6,030 nt of DNA. Source: an uncultured Woeseiaceae bacterium. GTDB taxonomy: Bacteria > Pseudomonadota > Gammaproteobacteria > Steroidobacterales > Woeseiaceae. Location of the stretch: contig CALZHX010000210.1 of assembly GCA_945787435.1 (NCBI GenBank), forward strand, positions 1 to 6,030, read 5' to 3'. The notes below the pieces were generated by a model, which made no database searches, was not told the origin of the DNA, and saw only the letters and a program-made list of their open reading frames with translations. The translations under genes and the position numbers were made by a program. Positions 1 through 5,017 of this stretch are shown here, one piece after another. Numbering within the stretch: the stretch's first letter is position 1; every line of letters starts with the position of its first letter.

Positions 1-816
1 AATGCGGACGCGCCAGAGAGTGTTCACATGTCGCGCTGGCCCGAGGCAGACCCCTCGTGGCGTGACGACGACTTGTTGCACGATGTAGGTGTGGTTCAGA
101 AAGTTGTCAATCTGGGTCGGGCGGCCCGAGGGCAGTCGGGCGTCAGGACCCGCCAGCCGATGTCCCGATTGCTGGTACGCGCGCCAACAGACGAGGCACG
201 CGCCGCACTGGAAGGGCACAAGGAGCAGATTCTCGAGGAACTTAACGTCAAGGCGATAGAATTCATCGCCCGCGACGCAAGCCATATGACCTATCGGATC
301 CGGCCCAATATGCCTGCGCTCGGCAAACGTGGTTACGGCAAGCGCATCCCGGCTCTCAAGAACTGGCTGGAGAACGAGGCGGATGGCGCCGAGATCGCCC
401 GAGCCACAACACGTGGCGAACGCTATACGGTGCCGATGATTGATGAGCCTCTGGAGCCCGCAGACTTTCTCGTTGAAACTGAGGCGGCTGAAGGCTTCGC
501 CTGTGCTGAGGACTCGGGTTACCTGGCAGAGCTCGACACCTCCCTGACGGACGAGCTCGTTGACGAGGGCATTGCCAGGGAGATCGTGCGTTCAGTGCAG
601 GATGCGCGCAAGCAGGCCGGGCTCGAGGTCTCTGACCGGATTCTGCTCGGCGTATCGGGCTCTGAGGGCGTCAGCAAGGCGCTCGCCGAGCATCGTGATT
701 ATGTAATGGCCGAAACGCTGGCCACAGCTTGGTCGGTCGGCCAGCCGGATGCCCTGTTCTCGATCGACCGCGAGCTCGGCGACGAGAACTGGACGGTGGA
801 ATTCAAAAAGGCATAG
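1..816 (+). CDS. ileS: Isoleucyl-tRNA synthetase, C-terminal part (IleS2 type), 5' end cut off
   Basis: This is the last 271 codons of isoleucyl-tRNA synthetase, the cytoplasmic enzyme that charges tRNA-Ile with isoleucine using ATP. The reading frame is open from base 1, so the gene begins left of the window; the ATG at 28 is internal. Seen directly: an ESVHMSRWP segment, then LGRAAR and SGVRTRQPMSRLLV, which belong to the anticodon-binding helical domain. After these comes a long C-terminal domain with RPNMPALGKRGYGKR, then DTSLTDELVDEGIAREIVR and QDARKQAGLEVSDRI. From family knowledge, that tail is the DUF5915-like region of long, eukaryote-like IleS2 enzymes. The zinc-binding cysteine cluster ending the E. 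coli-type IleS1 is absent. The catalytic HIGH and KMSKS motifs would lie upstream and cannot be checked. The usual ileS followers lspA, fkpB and ispH are not downstream. The identification is very safe; the IleS2 subtype is likely. Confidence 0.95.
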   Translation, partial: NADAPESVHMSRWPEADPSWRDDDLLHDVGVVQKVVNLGRAARGQSGVRTRQPMSRLLVRAPTDEARAALEGHKEQILEELNVKAIEFIARDASHMTYRIRPNMPALGKRGYGKRIPALKNWLENEADGAEIARATTRGERYTVPMIDEPLEPADFLVETEAAEGFACAEDSGYLAELDTSLTDELVDEGIAREIVRSVQDARKQAGLEVSDRILLGVSGSEGVSKALAEHRDYVMAETLATAWSVGQPDALFSIDRELGDENWTVEFKKA

Positions 817-830
817 GGAGATGCCCCCAC

Positions 831-860
831 TTGCGCGCACTTCACGATGTCTGCTATAAA
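831..860 (+). promoter_or_regulatory. Sigma-70-like promoter with extended -10
   Basis: TATAAA at 855-860 is a 5/6 match to the -10 consensus and is preceded by TGC at 852-854, which makes an extended -10. TTGCGC at 831-836 can serve as a weak -35 (3/6) with an 18-base spacer. Transcription would start near 867, just after ileS, and drive the gene starting at 1012. A short inverted repeat, GTCTG (849-853) and CAGAC (864-868), flanks the -10 and could be an operator. The promoter is predicted from sequence only. Confidence 0.5.
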
Positions 861-866
861 AACCAG

Positions 867-1011
867 ACGCAGGTAATTGAAAGATCGAGAGTAAGAAGGG
901 ATTCGCCGGCTGAGAGGACCGGTAAAACAGGAAGTTTTTCTCTAAAGCGTAATGAAGCCGCTCAGATTCAAAAAAAAGCGGTCTAACAAAAACGAAAACG
1001 CTGGAGTGGAA
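867..1011 (+). other. Predicted 5' leader of the 123-residue gene
   Basis: If transcription starts near 867, the mRNA has about 145 untranslated bases, long for such a small gene. Two pairings compete for the same bases: CCGCT (958-962) with AGCGG (977-981), and GACCG (917-921) with CGGTC (979-983). There is a T5 run at 935-939 and an A8 run at 970-977. These stems are short and could be chance. No known riboswitch class fits. Confidence 0.25.
1003..1006 (+). promoter_or_regulatory. Ribosome binding site that fixes the start at 1012
   Basis: GGAG five bases before ATG 1012 is a good Shine-Dalgarno. The in-frame ATG at 952 has no comparable site, and the extra 20 residues it would add are a Lys/Asn-rich stretch (FKKKRSNKNEN) that looks like translated leader. 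Confidence 0.7.
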
Positions 1012-1383
1012 ATGTCGTACCACGTGGACCGCTTTTACGCCGCTGTGTCGGTGCTGTCTGGCCATGGCCATATAAAACAGAGACTTATCAAAGCTTACGA
1101 AGAGAATCTCGGGGCAATCGGTGAAGACGAATTGCCCATCGCGCTGAAACAGTCGTTTTCAGATCTCAGGCACCAGATGAACCGGGTCACGCCACTGAAC
1201 GGCGAAGGGTCGATCTGCGCATCGGTGCGCAAGATGTCGGTCGAGGAGGCCGCCGAGTGCGCAACCCTGATCGTTTCGCTCTACGGCGAGATATCCCGGC
1301 TCGGCGACAGCGGCCAGGAATTGCTGCCGCTTGACGGCAAAGACCCGAAGGTTGTTCCGCCGTTTCTCGTCAAGTCAAATTGA
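1012..1383 (+). CDS. Protein of unknown function, 123 residues
   Basis: I do not recognise this protein. It is a small, soluble-looking, probably mostly helical protein beginning MSYHVDRFYAAVSVL, with no signal peptide, membrane segment or obvious catalytic motif. Notable segments are the amphipathic stretch HIKQRLIKAYEENL, the polar and glycine-rich NRVTPLNGEGSICASVRKMS in the middle, and an acidic helix (VEEAAECATLIVSLYGEI). The tail is proline-rich (DPKVVPPFLVKSN). It has two cysteines, both in the second half, too far apart to suggest a metal site by themselves. The start at 1012 is chosen for its Shine-Dalgarno; a longer form from 952 (143 residues) is possible but unlikely. Good codon structure, its own promoter and a tight convergent end support a real gene. 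It lies downstream of ileS on the same strand but is probably transcribed separately. No function is proposed. Confidence 0.8.
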   Translation: MSYHVDRFYAAVSVLSGHGHIKQRLIKAYEENLGAIGEDELPIALKQSFSDLRHQMNRVTPLNGEGSICASVRKMSVEEAAECATLIVSLYGEISRLGDSGQELLPLDGKDPKVVPPFLVKSN

Positions 1384-1415
1384 CTCGCCCGCTGCGGCGG
1401 GCTCCTACAATTTGA
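1375..1415. terminator. Bidirectional hairpin between convergent genes
   Basis: The inner stem GCCCGC (1387-1392) pairs with GCGGGC (1397-1402) around the loop TGCG. That is a C(UNCG)G-type tetraloop in the plus-strand RNA, which is very stable. An outer eight-base perfect arm, TCAAATTG (1375-1382) with CAATTTGA (1408-1415), overlaps the final codons of both flanking genes. The hairpin sits where transcripts from both sides would end. There is no pure T-run on either strand, so it is not a textbook intrinsic terminator, but it could stop or protect both mRNAs. Confidence 0.5.
1384..1409 (-). repeat. REP-like palindrome with GTAG head
   Basis: Read on the minus strand from 1409, the sequence starts TGTAGGAGC and continues into the palindrome GCCCGCCGCAGCGGGC (1402-1387), followed by GAG. 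A TGTAGGAGC head next to an imperfect GC-rich palindrome is the familiar layout of REP elements in Pseudomonas and Xanthomonadales, where RAYT transposases recognise a GTAG-type head. Only one copy is in this window. The TAG of the head is also the stop codon of the SRPBCC gene. Confidence 0.5.
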
Positions 1416-2415
1416 TCGGGTAGTAGACGTACGTCAGTACTTCAGCCTCCGGCACTTTGGTCGGGTCGCTGACGTAGGATTCCCACGCATCGCCCGCCCG
1501 TTCAATCCCGAGAGCGGCCAGGTAGGCGGCTATTTTGCGGTGCGTCGCGCCCAGCGTGCGATAGGAGCCAACATGTCGCACCCGAATGACATCCCCCGCA
1601 TAGGTTAGCCCAATCTTGACCAATGCGCCGTCGCGCGGCGTGGCATCGGTTACACCGCGCACAGGAATGGCAGCGTCGAACAGCAACTCCGAGCCACTGA
1701 ATGAACGCGAAATCGAGAGCGGAGCGCCGGCCTCGTTGAGCCCGTTCTGGTCGATAAAGCTCAGGATTTCAAAATACGCGTCGCCCATGGCCTCGGAAAT
1801 CGCAGCAGGCTCCGGAATCGACGTGGTTGGCAGGTACGCGATTTCGGCTGCCTGCACGACGAGTTGTTCGATCGCGAGATCGCTGAAATCCGCGCTTGGC
1901 AGGGTTTCGGCAATTTCTTTGAGCCTGGCCAGGCCCGCCGTGTAATCACGCCGCACGACGCCGGCAAACACAAGTCCGAAATAGCGCCCCACGACATTAA
2001 AGCCGTAGTCGGTTTCGTAGTGCCAGGTAATTTGGGTAGTGCCACCATTGCCGGACAGGTCGAACCAGGTTCGTGCCTCGCCGGCTTCTCCAGGGTTGAT
2101 CGACGTCGCCACACGCTCGTGTGCGCGGCTCTCGGTAATGATCTGAGTGCCAGTGCCAATGATCGCGCCATCCCAGGTTATCGTCGCTCCGACGCCGCGC
2201 GCGGGGCCTGAGTGAACGATGCGGGCATTCGGGTCGGTGTCCAGCCACGGCGTCCACAGAGCTACACGGTGAAAATCATTGACGAGCGCGAAAACAGACG
2301 CAGGGTGTGCCTCGATCTGCGCCTCGACGTCGATGCGGGCATGGCGCGGCAGTACCAATCCGACGAGGATCAGCAAAACGATCAAACCACCGGTTGCGTA
2401 GAGTATCTTTTGCAT
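1405..2415 (-). CDS. Membrane-anchored SRPBCC (polyketide cyclase-like) protein with C-terminal GyrI-like domain
   Basis: This 336-residue protein has three parts. Residues about 4-22 (ILYATGGLIVLLILVGLVL) form one hydrophobic segment followed by PRHAR, so it is a membrane anchor. Residues about 27-165 fit the SRPBCC helix-grip fold, which binds hydrophobic ligands: an EAQIEAHPASVFALVNDF opening, then a WTPWLDTDP motif, G-rich strands (VGATITWDG), and a closing helix (RRDYTAGLARLKEIAE). Residues about 175-336 fit the GyrI-like/AraC effector-binding fold, ending with RHVGSYRTLGATHRKIAAYL and WESYVSDPTKVPEAEVLTYVYYPI. The pairing is known in bacterial proteins annotated SRPBCC family or transcription activator effector-binding; ligand and role are unknown. 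No DNA-binding domain is seen, so it is unlikely to be a regulator itself. The start is MQKILY at 2415. An upstream extension to 2562 would run into the divergent murI and adds a non-natural-looking stretch. It is convergent with the 123-residue gene and divergent from murI. Confidence 0.85.
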   Translation of the reverse strand: MQKILYATGGLIVLLILVGLVLPRHARIDVEAQIEAHPASVFALVNDFHRVALWTPWLDTDPNARIVHSGPARGVGATITWDGAIIGTGTQIITESRAHERVATSINPGEAGEARTWFDLSGNGGTTQITWHYETDYGFNVVGRYFGLVFAGVVRRDYTAGLARLKEIAETLPSADFSDLAIEQLVVQAAEIAYLPTTSIPEPAAISEAMGDAYFEILSFIDQNGLNEAGAPLSISRSFSGSELLFDAAIPVRGVTDATPRDGALVKIGLTYAGDVIRVRHVGSYRTLGATHRKIAAYLAALGIERAGDAWESYVSDPTKVPEAEVLTYVYYPIKL

Positions 2416-2421
2416 ATCGCC

Positions 2422-2427
2422 ATTGTA
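2422..2427 (-). promoter_or_regulatory. -10 element of the SRPBCC gene, likely leaderless
   Basis: On the minus strand TACAAT (5/6 match to TATAAT) is followed by exactly six bases, GGCGAT, and then the ATG at 2415. Transcription would begin at or next to the start codon. No properly spaced Shine-Dalgarno is present. TGGACG at 2448-2443 is a 4/6 -35 match, but the spacer is only 15 bases. Confidence 0.4.
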
Positions 2428-2451
2428 TTCAATTGCGCCGCGCGTCCACAG

Positions 2452-2457
2452 TACAAT
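2452..2457 (+). promoter_or_regulatory. -10 element of murI, likely leaderless
   Basis: TACAAT is followed by six bases (GCTGTG) and then ATG 2464, the same geometry as on the opposite strand. The -35 is weak (TTCAAT at 2428-2433, 3/6, 18-base spacer). No Shine-Dalgarno lies before ATG 2464 or the in-frame GTG 2461. The start of transcription would fall at about the start codon. Confidence 0.45.
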
Positions 2458-2463
2458 GCTGTG

Positions 2464-3291
2464 ATGAATGCATCTGACGCAAGAGGTCTGCCAATTGGCG
2501 TATTTGATTCCGGTGTTGGCGGCCTGACAGTACTCAAAGCGCTGCGCGAGGCGATGCCGCACGAGGATCTGGTCTACCTGGGTGATACGGCCCGCCTGCC
2601 TTACGGCACCAAGAGCCCCGCATCGATTTCCCGTTATGCGTGCCAGGCAACGGCCTTACTGCAACAGCGCAACATCAAACTGCTGGTCGTGGCATGCAAT
2701 ACGGCTTCCGCGGTCGCGCTGGAGGCGCTGCGCGAGCAGATGGACCCCTTGCCCGTTATCGGGGTTGTGGAACCCGGGGCGTCTGCTGCGGTGGCGGCCC
2801 GGCCGGGTGCGCGGCACCTTGTCCTCGCCACCGAGGCAACCGTCAGGCTGGGCGCCTATCGGGAAGCCTTGTTGGGCCTGGATGCCGGCGCGACCGTGAC
2901 CGAGCTCGCCTGTGAGTTGCTTGTTTCCCTTGCGGAGGAAGGCTGGAATGACGGCTCGATCGCCGAGTCGATCGTGCTGCGCTACCTGTCGGACCTTGCC
3001 GATGATGCGCGTCACCCGGAGAGTGTCATCCTTGGCTGCACTCATTTTCCGCTGCTCAGGGACACATTTGCGGCGGTATTTGATGACGGGGTCTCGATCG
3101 TGGACTCGGCGAGTACGACCGCCGCTGCCGCGAATCAACTACTGACCGAGTTGTCGCTGGCCAACGATGAAAACGACACCGGCGACCTGGTTCTGCTCGC
3201 TACCGACGGCGCTACGCGATTTGCGCGCGTGGGCGGCCAGTTTCTTGGCCATGACCTCGGCCACGACGATATAGAAGTTGTCGATCTCTAA
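2464..3291 (+). CDS. murI: Glutamate racemase
   Basis: Glutamate racemase converts L-glutamate to D-glutamate in the cytoplasm, supplying the D-Glu that MurD adds to the peptidoglycan stem peptide. It needs no cofactor. At 275 residues it has normal length and every family signature. IGVFDSGVGGLTVL holds the conserved Asp15. LGDTARLPYG follows, then VACNTASAVALEAL with catalytic Cys78, and ATEATV with the downstream tyrosine. VILGCTHFPLL holds the second catalytic Cys192 and the adjacent His194. The two cysteines act as the paired acid/base catalysts in this family. The start is ATG 2464; GTG 2461, directly before it and in frame, would add one residue. Upstream in-frame codons back to 2212 are antisense to the SRPBCC gene and are not part of the protein. 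A hairpin at 3291-3311 probably ends the transcript. The gene is not in a cell-wall cluster here. Confidence 0.96.
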   Translation: MNASDARGLPIGVFDSGVGGLTVLKALREAMPHEDLVYLGDTARLPYGTKSPASISRYACQATALLQQRNIKLLVVACNTASAVALEALREQMDPLPVIGVVEPGASAAVAARPGARHLVLATEATVRLGAYREALLGLDAGATVTELACELLVSLAEEGWNDGSIAESIVLRYLSDLADDARHPESVILGCTHFPLLRDTFAAVFDDGVSIVDSASTTAAAANQLLTELSLANDENDTGDLVLLATDGATRFARVGGQFLGHDLGHDDIEVVDL

Positions 3292-3311
3292 GGCCATAAT
3301 CGGCCTCTTTT
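3291..3311 (+). terminator. Short intrinsic terminator after murI
   Basis: AGGCC (3291-3295) pairs with GGCCT (3302-3306) around a six-base loop and is followed by CTTTT. The hairpin begins at the last base of the murI stop codon. The stem is only five pairs, so termination may be partial and some transcripts could continue into the peptidase gene. Confidence 0.45.
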
Positions 3312-3316
3312 CTAAT

Positions 3317-3322
3317 AAGGTG
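3317..3322 (+). promoter_or_regulatory. Ribosome binding site for the GTG start at 3328
   Basis: AAGGTG, five bases before GTG 3328, supports that start. The next in-frame ATG (3364, residue 13) would remove most of the lipoprotein signal peptide. The out-of-frame ATG at 3323 is only two or three bases from the AAGG core. Confidence 0.6.
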
Positions 3323-3327
3323 ATGCC

Positions 3328-4986
3328 GTGACTTATCGAACAACTATCGCCATAACTGCCATCATGTCCGTCCTGACTCTTGCCTCCTGCGGCAACGAGC
3401 CACCTCCGGAAACCACGGTCGAGCCACTGCTGACGGGCGAGCCGCGGCCTGAAATCTATGCCGATTTCACGCTGCAGGCAGACCTGAGTCTGCTCACGGA
3501 CAACCAGCGCGAGATGATAGGTGTGCTCATCGAAGCGTCTGAGATCATGGACGACCTGTTCTGGCGGCAGGCTTACGGTGACGACTATAAAGAGTGGCTT
3601 GAGTCTGTAGGTGTCGGCGACGCGGGCCGCTTCGCGGAAATCAACTACGGCCCCTGGGATCGCCTGGATAATGGGCGGCCGTTTATCGAGGGTGTTGGGC
3701 CAAAACCGCTGGGTGCCAATTTTTACCCGCCCGACATGTCGAAAGAGGAGTTTGACGCGGCCTATCTGCCGGGCAAGAAAGGACTCTATTCACTCGTGCG
3801 ACGTAACGAGAACGGCGAATTGACACTGGTTCCGTATCACGTTGCCTACGAGGACGAACTCAAGGCCACTGCGGATTTACTCCGTAAGGCGGCAGCCCTG
3901 GCCGACAGCCAGGATTTCGCCAATTATCTCAAGTTGCGCGCAGCAGCCCTGATAAGCGATGAGTTCCAGGTCAGCGATCTCTACTGGATGGACGTCAAGG
4001 ACAACGAGATCGATGTGGTCATCGGCCCAATAGAGTCGTACGAAGACCGCCTGTTCGGATACCGGGCAGCGTACGAATCGTATGTGCTGATCAAGGACCT
4101 TGACTGGAGCGCAGAACTTGCGAGATTCGCGACATTCCTGCCCGAACTGCAGGAAGGACTGCCGGTGCCCGACGAGTACAAGTTTGAAACCCCGGGCTCG
4201 GATTCAGATTTGAATGCCTACGATGTCATCTACTACGCAGGCCATAGCAACGCTGGTGGTAAAACCATCGCGATCAACTTGCCGAACGACGAAGAAGTCC
4301 AGTTGCAAAGGGGCACCCGCCGACTGCAGCTCAAGAACGCGATGCAGGCAAAGTTCGACAAAATTCTCGAACCGATTGCGGATGTGCTCGTCGACGAGTC
4401 ACAGCGCCAACACATTACCTTCGATGCGTTTTTTGCGAACACGATGTTCCATGAGGTCGCTCACGGTCTCGGCATCAAGTACACGATAGATGGCAGCAGC
4501 ACAGTCAGCGAGGCGCTTCTCGACGTTGCAGCAAGCATGGAGGAGGGCAAGGCGGATGTTCTCGGGCTCTACATGGTCACCTCGCTACACGATTCTGGCG
4601 AACTTGGTGAAGTCGATCTTCGGGATTACTACGTGACATTCATGACCAGCGTATTCCGCTCGATTCGCTTTGGTGCGAGTAGCGCGCATGGCAAAGCGAA
4701 CATGGTGCGCTTCAATTTCTTTGTTGAGCATGGCGCATTCGTCCGGGATGCCGAAAGCGGACGTTATCGGGTCGACTTCGAGCGCATGAGAGAGGCGATG
4801 GCTGATTTGTCCCGTCTGCTGCTGACGTTGCAGGGTGACGGCGATTACGAGGGCGCGCTCGAATTGACGAATACGAAAGGCGTGATCGGTGAGCAGCTGC
4901 AGGCTGACCTCGACCGGCTGACGAGAGCCAGTATCCCGGTCGACATTACGTTCAACCAGGGTGTTGCGGAGTTGGGGCTCGAGTGA
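3328..4986 (+). CDS. M49-type (dipeptidyl-peptidase III-like) zinc metallopeptidase lipoprotein
   Basis: This 552-residue enzyme probably removes dipeptides from the N-terminus of peptides in the periplasm or at the outer membrane. The N-terminus is a lipoprotein signal: a hydrophobic stretch then LASC with Cys21 as the lipidated residue, and Gly at +2, so no inner-membrane retention Asp. The zinc site is clear: HEVAHGLG at residues 375-382 (His375, Glu376, His379) and EEGKAD at 405-410, supplying the third ligand, probably Glu406. Upstream, SDLYWMDVKDNEIDVVIGPI and ESYEDRLFGYRAAYESYV (about residues 216-253) match the conserved M49 region. Classical DPP III has a six-residue HEXXGH motif; here it is the five-residue HEXXH form known from some bacterial members. 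The start is GTG, supported by AAGGTG. The DUF885 gene follows after 31 bases, probably in the same operon. The family call is strong; the exact specificity is inferred. Confidence 0.88.
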   Translation: MTYRTTIAITAIMSVLTLASCGNEPPPETTVEPLLTGEPRPEIYADFTLQADLSLLTDNQREMIGVLIEASEIMDDLFWRQAYGDDYKEWLESVGVGDAGRFAEINYGPWDRLDNGRPFIEGVGPKPLGANFYPPDMSKEEFDAAYLPGKKGLYSLVRRNENGELTLVPYHVAYEDELKATADLLRKAAALADSQDFANYLKLRAAALISDEFQVSDLYWMDVKDNEIDVVIGPIESYEDRLFGYRAAYESYVLIKDLDWSAELARFATFLPELQEGLPVPDEYKFETPGSDSDLNAYDVIYYAGHSNAGGKTIAINLPNDEEVQLQRGTRRLQLKNAMQAKFDKILEPIADVLVDESQRQHITFDAFFANTMFHEVAHGLGIKYTIDGSSTVSEALLDVAASMEEGKADVLGLYMVTSLHDSGELGEVDLRDYYVTFMTSVFRSIRFGASSAHGKANMVRFNFFVEHGAFVRDAESGRYRVDFERMREAMADLSRLLLTLQGDGDYEGALELTNTKGVIGEQLQADLDRLTRASIPVDITFNQGVAELGLE

Positions 4987-5004
4987 CAGACAAGAACAAA
5001 CAAG

Positions 5005-5010
5005 AAGGGA
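5005..5010 (+). promoter_or_regulatory. Ribosome binding site of the DUF885 gene
   Basis: AAGGGA seven bases before ATG 5018. It confirms the start, whose product opens directly with a lipoprotein signal peptide. Confidence 0.7.
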
Positions 5011-5017
5011 AACACCG

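Noticed and set aside
908..920. GGCTGAGAGGACC resembles the core of a TPP riboswitch
   Set aside because: The second conserved part (CUGAUC...GGGUAAU...CC...GAAGGGA) is missing, and the downstream gene is not a thiamine gene.
952..1011. N-terminal extension of the 123-residue protein from ATG 952
   Set aside because: No ribosome site at 952, Lys/Asn-rich low-complexity product, and a good GGAG at the right distance from ATG 1012.
592..1071. Open frame of 159 codons on the minus strand
   Set aside because: Lies antisense to the ileS end and the leader, has no ribosome site, and its product has no recognisable features.
1474..1479. Second GTAGGA as a possible REP head; also TCCTACA at 5279-5285
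   Set aside because: Neither has a GC-rich palindrome next to it and both are inside coding sequence.
2212..2463. Upstream extension of murI by 84 codons
   Set aside because: Antisense to the SRPBCC gene; the family N-terminus (IGVFDSGVGG) begins soon after ATG 2464.
2416..2562. Upstream extension of the SRPBCC protein by 49 codons
   Set aside because: Overlaps the murI start on the other strand, and MQKILY followed by a hydrophobic anchor is the natural start.
2656..3138. Open frame of 160 codons on the minus strand inside murI
   Set aside because: Antisense shadow of a well-supported murI in GC-rich DNA; product is Arg/Gly-rich with no motif.
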